Shown: positions 1 to 6,872, numbered from the stretch's first letter. The stretch is 8,466 nt of DNA from Verrucomicrobiales bacterium (GCA_003445095.1 DLVS01000128.1:1-8466), one strand, 5' to 3'. Program-made: numbers and translations. Notes: generated by a model not told the origin, from the sequence alone.

Positions 1-12
1 TGCACGTGCAAC

Positions 13-36
13 AAAAGGTGGTTGCGGACGGCAACC
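13..36 (-). terminator. Probable intrinsic terminator after rsgA
   Basis: On the minus strand a perfect 6-bp stem (GGTTGC / GCAACC, arms at 36-31 and 25-20) with a 5-nt loop begins one base after the rsgA stop codon. It is followed by ACC and then TTTT (16-13), with two more Ts nearby. The position and T-run fit a Rho-independent terminator ending the minus-strand gene block. The stem is short and the T-run starts three bases after it, so it may be weak. Confidence 0.5.
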
Positions 37-37
37 G

Positions 38-1114
38 CTAATCGGAACCCGCTGAGTCGCGATAGAATCGCTCGAGCGCTCGCTGCGCAACTTTGCCCTC
101 ACGTTTGCGGGCAAGGTACGTGTGCTCGCGGCGCTGTTGACCCAGATAGCTTAGTTCGCGTTGAAGTTTGAGAAACGCATCGTGTCGCACTCGGGTCAGG
201 GCGCCCGACTCCACCGCGGCGCGAACGGCGCATCCCGGTTCACGCTCGTGTTGGCAGTCGCGAAAACGGCAACCGGTGGCGAGCGCGACGACTTCAGGAA
301 ACGTGTCGTCCACTCCCTCGTCGGCCAGCCACAGATGGAACTCACGCATTCCCGGAGTATCGATGACCAGGCCGCCATCCGGGAGCGGAATGAGTTCGCG
401 CCAAGTCGTGGCGTGACGACCCTTGGAATCGCTTTCCCTAACTTCAAGTGTGGGTTGGATCTCTTCACCGCAAAGCCGGTTGATGAGGCTTGATTTCCCC
501 ACCCCCGAAGTGCCGACGAAGACCACCGTTTCCGCCGGGCGGATCATCGCCGCGAGCGCCTTGATTCCGAGTCGCGTCTTCGCGCTCGTGACGACCACGA
601 GAGCTTCGCCCGCGGCCGCGTGAGCCTCGGCCGTGAGGTGATCAAGGTCGGCCCCTAAATCGGCCTTGTTCAGCACGACGATGGGCCGGATACCGCCTTC
701 GCGGGCCATGACCAGGAAGCGTTCGAGTCGACGGACTTTGAAGGTCGCATCCAAGGCTTGCACGACGAACGCCGTGTCCACATTGGCGACTAAGACTTGT
801 TGTTCATTGGCTCGACCGGTCTGCCGCCGACCGAGCCACGTCTTGCGCGGGAGGACGTGTTGGATGATCGCCTTTTCCTCGCCGGGCAAACATTGGACCG
901 CGACCCAATCGCCCACTTTGGGAAGCGCAGTTGGTGACGGCGTGCGATGGAGCAGTCGGCCAGCAACCGTCGCGGTGAACTCACCAGCAGCGGCGACGAC
1001 AAAGTAACTGTGCCGATCCTCGCTCGCGACGCGGGCAGGCACCAGCCGAGGATCATTCAGGGACGAAAAAGCCTCGGCGAAGCAGCCGCTCCAACCAAGG
1101 TATGAAAGGTCCAT
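38..1114 (-). CDS. rsgA: Ribosome small subunit-dependent GTPase A (RsgA)
   Basis: RsgA is a cytoplasmic, circularly permuted GTPase that binds the immature 30S subunit and helps its late maturation. The 358-residue protein has the family layout. An N-terminal OB-fold region occupies about residues 25-110, with LPKVGDWVAV at 64-73. The GTPase motifs then come in permuted order: NKAD (G4) at 149-152, TSAK (G5) at 176-179, the P-loop GTSGVGKSS (G1) at 201-209, the switch segment KGRHATT at 231-237, and DTPG (G3) at 252-255. The C-terminal zinc-binding set is intact: Cys282, Cys287, His289 and Cys295. A basic helical tail closes the protein. Length is normal for the long RsgA subgroup. The ATG at 1114 is the natural start because the conserved LGW segment (residues 6-8) lies directly after it. 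No Shine-Dalgarno is visible. It follows the beta-helix gene by 126 bp on the same strand and ends just before a terminator hairpin, so it is the last gene of the block. Confidence 0.95.
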   Translation of the reverse strand: MDLSYLGWSGCFAEAFSSLNDPRLVPARVASEDRHSYFVVAAAGEFTATVAGRLLHRTPSPTALPKVGDWVAVQCLPGEEKAIIQHVLPRKTWLGRRQTGRANEQQVLVANVDTAFVVQALDATFKVRRLERFLVMAREGGIRPIVVLNKADLGADLDHLTAEAHAAAGEALVVVTSAKTRLGIKALAAMIRPAETVVFVGTSGVGKSSLINRLCGEEIQPTLEVRESDSKGRHATTWRELIPLPDGGLVIDTPGMREFHLWLADEGVDDTFPEVVALATGCRFRDCQHEREPGCAVRAAVESGALTRVRHDAFLKLQRELSYLGQQRREHTYLARKREGKVAQRALERFYRDSAGSD

Positions 1115-1240
1115 TCGCGGTCAACGTGGGCCATCCCGCCGGCGCGGGGAAGCCGGGAGATCCCTTGTTATGGCTGAGCCGAGGTCGAGTGACCGGTTTC
1201 CGGCCGAGCTCCGCTTTCCCACTGGACGCTTGCCACCCAT

Positions 1241-3328
1241 TCACTGACCCAGGACTCGAAAGTAGCCAGTCGATTCGGTAACCGGCACCAACGCGGTTCG
1301 ATCATTCACCGGAGCTCCCTCGTTAGCCCAAGCGCCCGAACTAAGGGCTAGGCGGCGCTGAACTTGGAACGGAGCGATGCCACCCGTCCATGTGAGGCGA
1401 AGGCTTGTCCCCTCCTTCCCGACGGTAATTGGTCCGACGGCAGTGCTGGCCCCCGTGGAAACCGCATTCGACACTGGACCCGTTATCGCGAAGCCAGGAT
1501 TGGCAGGCGCCGGATCACTCTCGGCGGTAATGACGTTTTCTTTCCGATACAATGCGGCGACACAGATCTGCTGCCCGCCCGGAATGTTCAACGCACTTAG
1601 GTCGAACTCGAACTCTCCGGTCACTGGGTTCAAGTCCACTCCGGGTTCCCCTTCCGACCGGGTCCCAAGAAACGTGCCCGGCATAATAACACCCAGCGCA
1701 GCTTGGGTAGGATCCGCGAGGTAGATATCCACGTCGGCATAGGGATAGAGAGCCGGATTCGGAGGGGCGATCTTGCCCTTAAGAATTTTATTCGCGTACG
1801 AGGTCACTTCCGGCACGGCCTGCGTCGGGTCGATCACTACTCCCGTGTAATATTCCTCATAGGTTCGCCCGATGGAGTCATCCGCGAACGGGAACCCGGT
1901 AAAGCCATTCCCCGTCATCGTATTGGCGCGCGCAATGATCGGTACTGTGACATCCGCCTCGACGAGCTGACTTCCCGGAACGCCGACGACCAAATTACCC
2001 TCGAGGTCATCGCTCAGGCCGTCGGAGTTGGACCCCAAGACGACGCCCGCGGGGCTTTCAAGGGAGAGGAGGTTGGGGATTTCGGTTTCCGGATTCACCG
2101 GAGGAGCGGTGCTCACGCCATCGACACCAACGCCAAAGTAGTTGCCGGATACCCGGAGATTCTCCGCGTTCGAGTAGAAATGAATTAGGCTAGTGTAAAC
2201 GGCATAGTTGAACACGTTGCGCTCGTTGGAATCGTTGATGCCGTCTCCGCTTACACCGATGACGCTGCCACCGGTTAGTCGGCCGTTCTCGATGTTCTCG
2301 ACCGATGTGCCGTCGGCTCCGGCCGCGACCAAGGCCTCATGAATTTCGTTTACATTGAGGAACGTCCGGCCGTCTGGCCGGAGATTGAAGTAATTCCCGG
2401 TCACGCGGAGGAACGGCAGTTCGAGGGCCAAACCGATATGTTGACCCGCGATCAGGTTGAATTCTCCGTTGTCGCCCACCCCATCACTATCGGTGCCCAC
2501 AACCAACCCATCGGAATAAGTATCAACGATTTCCTCGCCGACTACTTCACGGTGACGAAAGCCAGCCACTCCGGCCGCGGATCCCTGAACAGTTGCCCCA
2601 TTCGGCGCGAAACCAAGCCAGTTTCCTTGGACCTTACAATTCTTGGAACCGTTTACGAGCGCGAGGCAGTAAATCGCCGGATCTTCATCGGTGCCGGCCG
2701 CATAACGGCCAAGAAAGCTCAGCCCGCGAATCGTGACGTTGGTCGCCGCGTAGATCCCGAGGATTGCGTTCTGATTGTTTCCATATCCAGGAAACGGCAG
2801 GCGGGTGGACCTGACATTGGGGAACTCAGTGCCGGGCGTTGAGTCCGGGCTAGTCGAGTCGAGTACGATCTTCAACGAAGCGTTGTTCCCGCCGAGGATC
2901 GGATTGGAGTTGGGAGACGCCCCGGGTTGGGAATAACCATCGATCACGATCCCCGGCTTGGTAATCAAAGGGTAGCCGCCCAGGGGGGTCACCAACGTGT
3001 GGGGACCCAGTCCCTCAATGCTAAAAGTGATCAAGTCATTCTCTTGCTGGTCTTGGAGCGCCTCAAGGAAAGACGTCAGCCCGTCATTCGGATTGTTCAG
3101 ATTATCCGCGGTATTCACGACGATCGTGCGACCCGCGGCGGCCCGGACATGTTCCAAAATGACCGGGCGCGCTTCGGCCGGGCCAGTGATGCCAGCAGGC
3201 ATCACGCCACAGATAACGATGGCCGCTCCCCAGATTAAGCAGGCTGGCGCGGCCGAAAACGGTCTTGGCTTACGAGCCAGTGACACGGCCCAGCGCCAAA
3301 GGAATGCGGTGATGGTGAGAAGTTTCAT
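1241..3328 (-). CDS. Secreted right-handed beta-helix repeat protein with CSLREA-like N-terminus
   Basis: A predicted exported protein of 695 residues with no recognisable catalytic site. Residues 1-53 look like a long signal peptide: basic n-region with RK and KPR, hydrophobic stretch about 27-43, and possible cleavage after AEA (51-53). Residues 69-92 (VVNTADNLNNPNDGLTSFLE) and the following GLGPHTL / IDGYSQPGASPN (to 140) match the N-terminal part of CSLREA/beta-helix exoproteins. The middle carries parallel beta-helix-like repeats. One block of the form V-x-G-N-[YW]-x(4,5)-[DN]-G occurs at about 231, 307 and 391; another of the form V-[VIL]-G-x(3)-[SG]-D-G occurs at about 276, 356 and 430. 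A beta-sandwich-like part follows (about 530-605), then a tail at 643-695 (LTWTGG, PFQVQRR, SGAWANEG, GYFRV) resembling tails common in Verrucomicrobiota exoproteins. The frame stays open to an ATG at 3493, but that would put 55 residues ahead of the signal peptide and overlap the upstream gene, so ATG 3328 is preferred. Likely role is at the cell surface or in carbohydrate/matrix binding; this is inference. Confidence 0.8.
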   Translation of the reverse strand: MKLLTITAFLWRWAVSLARKPRPFSAAPACLIWGAAIVICGVMPAGITGPAEARPVILEHVRAAAGRTIVVNTADNLNNPNDGLTSFLEALQDQQENDLITFSIEGLGPHTLVTPLGGYPLITKPGIVIDGYSQPGASPNSNPILGGNNASLKIVLDSTSPDSTPGTEFPNVRSTRLPFPGYGNNQNAILGIYAATNVTIRGLSFLGRYAAGTDEDPAIYCLALVNGSKNCKVQGNWLGFAPNGATVQGSAAGVAGFRHREVVGEEIVDTYSDGLVVGTDSDGVGDNGEFNLIAGQHIGLALELPFLRVTGNYFNLRPDGRTFLNVNEIHEALVAAGADGTSVENIENGRLTGGSVIGVSGDGINDSNERNVFNYAVYTSLIHFYSNAENLRVSGNYFGVGVDGVSTAPPVNPETEIPNLLSLESPAGVVLGSNSDGLSDDLEGNLVVGVPGSQLVEADVTVPIIARANTMTGNGFTGFPFADDSIGRTYEEYYTGVVIDPTQAVPEVTSYANKILKGKIAPPNPALYPYADVDIYLADPTQAALGVIMPGTFLGTRSEGEPGVDLNPVTGEFEFDLSALNIPGGQQICVAALYRKENVITAESDPAPANPGFAITGPVSNAVSTGASTAVGPITVGKEGTSLRLTWTGGIAPFQVQRRLALSSGAWANEGAPVNDRTALVPVTESTGYFRVLGQ
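1982..2638 (-). repeat. Three degenerate ~75-84-residue repeats inside the beta-helix protein
   Basis: The encoded protein holds two alternating motif types, each present three times. The GNY-type motif appears as VQGNWLGFAPNG, VTGNYFNLRPDG and VSGNYFGVGVDG, starting near residues 231, 307 and 391. The SDG-type motif appears as VVGTDSDGVGDNGEFN, VIGVSGDGINDSNERN and VLGSNSDGLSDDLEGN, starting near residues 276, 356 and 430. Spacings are 76/84 and 80/74 residues. The repeats are visible at protein level only; the DNA copies have diverged. Confidence 0.7.
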
Positions 3329-3373
3329 GGGCTGATGTGCGGAGCGGTGAGAGAACGACAAAGTACAAGCTGC

Positions 3374-3386
3374 GTTGGCAGCCAAC
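3374..3386. promoter_or_regulatory. 13-bp odd-centred palindrome upstream of the beta-helix gene
   Basis: GTTGGC-A-GCCAAC is a perfect inverted repeat with a single central base. It sits 45 bp upstream of the preferred start of the beta-helix gene, in the 91-bp gap after the ATE-like gene. The single-base spacer makes a full hairpin impossible, so a dimeric regulator site is more natural than a terminator. It could be chance; no second copy was seen in the window. Confidence 0.25.
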
Positions 3387-3419
3387 CGTTCCAACCAAGA
3401 TGTTCCATGTTTACGAGCG

Positions 3420-4319
3420 TCATTCTCCGTCCATTTGGGCATCCAAGGAAAGCTCGAAAACGCTCGTCGAGCTGGACCCGTAAGTTCTCCCACACTTTAC
3501 CGGCACGGACATTCCGTCGCCTGTTACCAACCGACCACCACGAAATCCGGTCGTTTGAGCCAATTCCCGCGGCGGCGCCGGCTGGAATGCGAGAAAATCC
3601 GGAGTTTCCAATCGGTGTCGTCCGTCGGACGCAACTCGAACGAGGTGTTTCAGTTCGTCAAGGTTGCGCGACCAACGGAACCCGTTAAAAAATTCCAACG
3701 GTTCGAACTGCGCTTTGTAGAGGGCTTTCTCGGTGTAGCAGGTGCCGAGGTGCAGATACGCGAGGCCGGCCTGTGCAAAGTATTCGACCGCCCGCGTCAT
3801 CATCGCCATCCCGACAGGTCTGGCCTCCAGTGCGGGCGAATAAAAGGCAAAGGAGTAAATGGCCGACCGGGAAGATTCCACGTACAGAAGAACTGTACCC
3901 ACGTCCGCACCGGTTGTCCCTTCAGTGAAATGCAGCAGGTGCGTGACCACCGCCCCCGACATCAAACCGTCAAGCCTTCCCGGAGGCATCACGCCAGCGC
4001 CGAACCGCTCTTCTGCAAAAGCCAGCCAGGCGTCGCGTCGCGCGGCGGAATAGTCAAAGTCAGTGCGCGAAATAAGTTCTCCGCGCAAATTGGCGGCCTT
4101 TCGCAGTACCCGACGGTTCTCGGAAGATGGCTTCCAGTCGGCGAGCGGGATCCGGATCTGGCGTCCGAGGTAAAAACGGTCGAGGGCCGGAGTGCTCGGG
4201 AGGAAGCCCGCCGCCAACGCGTCCGCCGGGGTCTCCCCCGGTTCGAGGAATCCCCAAATGACGTAAGGGTACACGTAATGCGCATAGTCCGGCTTCGCCT
4301 CGGAAAACAACAGCTTCAT
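3420..4319 (-). CDS. Arginyl-tRNA--protein transferase (ATE)-like GNAT-fold protein
   Basis: ATE/Bpt enzymes move an amino acid from aminoacyl-tRNA to the N-terminus of a protein. This 299-residue protein resembles their C-terminal domain (ATE_C). Residues 61-74 (DWKPSSENRRVLRK) match the family's F-x-P-S-x-x-Q/N-R-x-L-R block. Residues 189-216 (starting LHLGTCYTEKALYKAQF and ending GFRW) match the Y-LYLGYYI...M-YK-x-x-F-x-P-x-E signature. The N-terminus (YVYPYVIWGFLEPGE, 15-29) sits where the ATE_N region would be, but the cysteine pair typical there is absent; the only cysteines are in the C-terminal half. About 80 residues after the signature have no clear match. I chose ATG 4319, 4 bp after the alr stop, because KLLFSEAKPDYAHY looks like a natural N-terminus. 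An in-frame GTG at 4331 would overlap alr by 8 bp. It is probably translationally coupled to alr. Substrate is unknown; it may act on a small molecule or peptide rather than a degron protein. Confidence 0.75.
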   Translation of the reverse strand: MKLLFSEAKPDYAHYVYPYVIWGFLEPGETPADALAAGFLPSTPALDRFYLGRQIRIPLADWKPSSENRRVLRKAANLRGELISRTDFDYSAARRDAWLAFAEERFGAGVMPPGRLDGLMSGAVVTHLLHFTEGTTGADVGTVLLYVESSRSAIYSFAFYSPALEARPVGMAMMTRAVEYFAQAGLAYLHLGTCYTEKALYKAQFEPLEFFNGFRWSRNLDELKHLVRVASDGRHRLETPDFLAFQPAPPRELAQTTGFRGGRLVTGDGMSVPVKCGRTYGSSSTSVFELSLDAQMDGE

Positions 4320-4323
4320 AGCC

Positions 4324-5457
4324 TCACGCACCGAGATATACCCGCGGTAGCCGCGCGCGCCAGCTCGCGAGCAGGTCGTAACTGACGCTTCGTTTCAGTG
4401 CGGCCAAGTCGTGCGCCGTGATCTCGGCCTCCCCTTGGCGACCCATGAGCACCGCTTCGTCGCCTACGTCCGCCACCGGCAAATCCGTAAGATCGATCAT
4501 CAGCGCGTCCATCGTGACTCCGCCGACGAGCGGCACCCGTTGACCATGGATGAGGACGCCTCCTTCGTTGCGCACGCGAGGGAACCCATCGCCGTAACCC
4601 AGCGACAAAACACCAATCCGGCTTGGTCGCTCGGCGCGCCATCGCATGCCGTAGCCGACGGTATCACCGGGCTCGAGCATTTGGATCGCTGTAATCCGCG
4701 CCTTCACCGACATGACGGGGCGCAGGTCTGGAATCCTTCGACACACCGAGGACGGGTAAACACCATGAGCGAGCAACCCCACGCGCACGACGTCGAAGTG
4801 TGCGTCGGGCAAGTCGAGAAATCCACCCGAGTTGCAATGGTGGATGAGTCGAGGTTGCACCCCGACGGCTTGGAGGTCGGCGAGGCATTGTTGAAAGCGC
4901 ACCAACTGTGTCCGAGCAAATCCCTTCTCCAACTCATCACTCTGCGCGAAGTGGCTAAGCAGGCCGGCAAAATCGAGTCCCCGGAGGTCGGCGAGATTTC
5001 GGCTCAGGGTCGAGAACGTGCGCCAAGGAAACCCGTATCGGTTCATGCCCGTGTTGACCTTCACGTGAATGGGAACCTGCTGTCCGCGCTTCAAGCCAAG
5101 CTTCGAAAGTTGCTCGGCAATTTCAATCCGCCCAACACACGGCTCCAAGTTGAGTTCCAGCGCCGAGGGGAGTTCTTCCGGGAGCCGCTCACCCAGGAGC
5201 AAAATCGGGGCGCTGATTCCCGCGTCTCGGAGTTCCGCCGCCTCGCCCAGCGTGAAAACCGCGAGTTGATTGGCGCCATTGGCCAAGGCTACTCGTGCCG
5301 CCGGTACCGCTCCGAGGCCGTAAGCGTCGTCCTTCACTACGTACAGCAGTTGAGTCCGAGCCGGTAGGTCGGCGCGGATCAGCCGGCAATTCTGGGCGAG
5401 CGCGGAGAGGTCCACCTCGACCCACGCCGACCGAGGCCAAGAGGCTGAGGTTCTCAT
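4324..5457 (-). CDS. alr: Alanine racemase
   Basis: A PLP-dependent enzyme interconverting L- and D-alanine, supplying D-Ala for peptidoglycan. The 377-residue protein is full length (fold type III barrel plus C-terminal beta domain). The PLP lysine is Lys42 in YVVKDDAYGLG (40-49), where most homologues have H in place of Leu48. Other active-site positions are kept: Arg140 in NTGMNRYG, Arg225 in VVRVGLLAHG, the second catalytic base Tyr288 in LGYGDGFPR, Met317-Asp318 in GGVTMDAL, and Tyr360 in VSYDLL. The start ATG overlaps the stop of the upstream ATP-grasp gene as ATGA, so translation is probably coupled; only a weak GGGA lies upstream. The next gene starts at or just after its stop codon. 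Identification as an Alr-family racemase is firm; strict alanine specificity is inferred from the family. Confidence 0.95.
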   Translation of the reverse strand: MRTSASWPRSAWVEVDLSALAQNCRLIRADLPARTQLLYVVKDDAYGLGAVPAARVALANGANQLAVFTLGEAAELRDAGISAPILLLGERLPEELPSALELNLEPCVGRIEIAEQLSKLGLKRGQQVPIHVKVNTGMNRYGFPWRTFSTLSRNLADLRGLDFAGLLSHFAQSDELEKGFARTQLVRFQQCLADLQAVGVQPRLIHHCNSGGFLDLPDAHFDVVRVGLLAHGVYPSSVCRRIPDLRPVMSVKARITAIQMLEPGDTVGYGMRWRAERPSRIGVLSLGYGDGFPRVRNEGGVLIHGQRVPLVGGVTMDALMIDLTDLPVADVGDEAVLMGRQGEAEITAHDLAALKRSVSYDLLASWRARLPRVYLGA

Positions 5458-6725
5458 TCAGTTCCCGGCGGCCACAGGGATTTGCCGACATCGTTCCGGA
5501 AATAACTGCCGACCGAATGGATCCGTCGGATATTTTGGTAAGCGGTGGCGATCGCCGCCTCGATCGTACTCGCCACGGCGGCCACATCACATAGGCGATG
5601 GCCGGTGGCCTCAAGGAGGCCATCCGCCCGTGCCGCCACTTCTTGCCACCACACGTCGCAGGTGAGTTTTCCTTGCATCGTGACCGGAACCCTCGGTCCC
5701 GAAATTTGAATGAAGGGATAGCCGTATCCCGCCAGGGTGAGGCTACAGCCAAACTCCCGTCCGGGATGCCAGCGTGGCGCGAGCCTCTCGTTGCGAGCAC
5801 AACGCAAGAAGGTTTCGAACGGGTTGGCCAGCATGCGCGCGATCATGGGCCCGCTTGTGACGCCCAGGCGCACATTGTATTCGAGCACATGCCAGCGCCT
5901 CTCGTGCAACATGGCGGTAACCTGGACGGGGCCATGGAAGTTCACTGCTTCGAACCAAGGCCGAAGCGGCGCGAGGAGCTCACGAACGAGCCCATACCGA
6001 TCGTCTGGATCTCGCTCGACGAGGCCACCTAAAGGCGCTCCCGCCACGATCCCGAGGTTGCCGTCGAAGGCGCGTTTGTATTCTTGATTGGTGACGAGCG
6101 GAAAGATCTCGCCGCCGCTAACCAAGGCGATATGCCCCGCCTCCTTTCGGCCGAGAAATTCTTGTAGGAAAATCCCTTCGGCATCGTCGAGTCGCGGCAG
6201 CCAAGCGAGGGTATCCTCCATCGATTCGCAGACGATGGTATGAATCGGACTCGTGGGGGAACAAAGCGGATTCTTGATCACGAACGGGCGCTGTTCCCGG
6301 CACACCAGAGCCTCTGCTTCGGCGCGGGTGGGAACGCACCACGCTCGCGCAAAGGGTACGCCCAGCCGGGTACACAATTCGCGCGCGAAATCCCGTTCGC
6401 GTTCCAGCTTCAATCCCTCGCCCGTCGGACAGAGAATCGGCGGACTCAGCGCGAGGAATTCGCTCGTCCACGGCTTTAGCGCCCATTCGATTGACATGGG
6501 CACGATGAGCTCAGGTCGTTCCCTGCGAATCCGCTCACACGGGTTGGGTTCCTCGGCAGCCGAAACGCAGGGACCTTCGACGCGTGGCCCGTAATGCGCG
6601 TAATCTCGGGTGAGATACGCACTGACGGTGGCACCGTCTTCGCGCAGTTGGCGCATCATCGCTTGCGTGAAGGCTCCGACCCCGACTAGCAGTACTCGCT
6701 TTGATCCGACCCCAATATCTTCCAT
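5454..6725 (-). CDS. ATP-grasp ligase related to phosphoribosylamine--glycine ligase (PurD-like)
   Basis: A 423-residue cytoplasmic protein with the architecture of PurD, which joins glycine to phosphoribosylamine using ATP. The N-terminal Rossmann-like domain starts VLLVGVG (11-17), in place of PurD's GSGGREHA. A helical stretch LERERDFARELCTRLGVPFA (107-126) corresponds to PurD's LExSKxFAKxxMxxxxIPTA. The ATP-grasp core has Lys151 in FVIKNP, Glu189 in LQEFLGRKEA, and the metal-site pair Glu282/Asn284 in LEYNVRLG. TNQEYKRAFDG (212-222) mirrors PurD's QDHKRVxDGD, and the C-terminus RRIHSVGSYFRNDVG (400-414) mirrors PurD's IHxxGxxYRxDIG. PurD's glycine-rich NTGGMGAYSP segment is replaced by GIVAGAPLGGL (225-235), so the accepted substrate has probably changed. 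ATG 6725 is the only reasonable start; no Shine-Dalgarno is visible. It is the first gene of the minus-strand block and overlaps alr by 4 bp, suggesting a shared pathway involving alanine. It is unlikely to be the housekeeping purD. Confidence 0.75.
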   Translation of the reverse strand: MEDIGVGSKRVLLVGVGAFTQAMMRQLREDGATVSAYLTRDYAHYGPRVEGPCVSAAEEPNPCERIRRERPELIVPMSIEWALKPWTSEFLALSPPILCPTGEGLKLERERDFARELCTRLGVPFARAWCVPTRAEAEALVCREQRPFVIKNPLCSPTSPIHTIVCESMEDTLAWLPRLDDAEGIFLQEFLGRKEAGHIALVSGGEIFPLVTNQEYKRAFDGNLGIVAGAPLGGLVERDPDDRYGLVRELLAPLRPWFEAVNFHGPVQVTAMLHERRWHVLEYNVRLGVTSGPMIARMLANPFETFLRCARNERLAPRWHPGREFGCSLTLAGYGYPFIQISGPRVPVTMQGKLTCDVWWQEVAARADGLLEATGHRLCDVAAVASTIEAAIATAYQNIRRIHSVGSYFRNDVGKSLWPPGTE

Positions 6726-6842
6726 GAACGCGCGCGAACGGTAGGAACCCGCAACCGCTAGGAAAAGGGCTTTCGGTTAATTCAACTCGGGACATTCACC
6801 GTCACCCAAAATCCTAACCACTCATAACCTTCCTCTCACCTG

Positions 6843-6858
6843 CTCTCCCACTCTCCCA
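6843..6858. repeat. 8-bp tandem repeat, two copies
   Basis: CTCTCCCA occurs twice back to back in the divergent intergenic region. It is part of a pyrimidine-rich stretch of the plus strand that runs up to the palindrome at 6863. No function is evident. Confidence 0.5.
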
Positions 6859-6862
6859 CTCG

Positions 6863-6872
6863 CTCAATTGAG
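6863..6872. promoter_or_regulatory. 10-bp perfect palindrome in the divergent intergenic region
   Basis: CTCAATTGAG is self-complementary and lies between the two divergent transcription units, 110 bp before typA and 138 bp before the ATP-grasp gene. It could be an operator, but a 10-bp palindrome can also arise by chance. Confidence 0.2.

Noticed and set aside
1..10. Perfect palindrome TGCACGTGCA at the window edge
   Set aside because: It is only 10 bp long, its upstream context is outside the window, and its role cannot be judged.
1135..1148. CCCGC-CGGC-GCGGG hairpin between the beta-helix gene and rsgA
   Set aside because: It has a 5-bp stem and no T-run on either side, so it is not a convincing intrinsic terminator; GC-rich chance pairing is likely.
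1053..1244. 63-codon minus-strand frame in the gap before rsgA
   Set aside because: It overlaps the rsgA N-terminus in another frame, has no ribosome binding site, and its composition looks like translated non-coding DNA.
1703..2842. Plus-strand open frames (161 and 167 codons) opposite the beta-helix gene
   Set aside because: They mirror the repeat-rich coding sequence and have no ribosome binding site or recognisable motif.
3375..4385. Long plus-strand open frame (336 codons) opposite the ATE-like gene
   Set aside because: It is antisense to a gene with family motifs, its translation is rich in Arg, Pro and Ser with no recognisable domain, and long antisense frames are expected in GC-rich DNA.
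4411..5367. Plus-strand open frame (318 codons) opposite alr
   Set aside because: It is a shadow of alr, with no domain signature and low-complexity basic composition.
6753..6778. AACCG...CGGTT inverted repeat ahead of the ATP-grasp gene
   Set aside because: The stem is only 5 bp with a 16-base loop and no matching regulatory context; it is too weak to call an RNA leader or operator.
6535..6795. 86-codon minus-strand frame spanning the start of the ATP-grasp gene
   Set aside because: It overlaps the ATP-grasp coding sequence in another frame and shows no domain or ribosome binding site.
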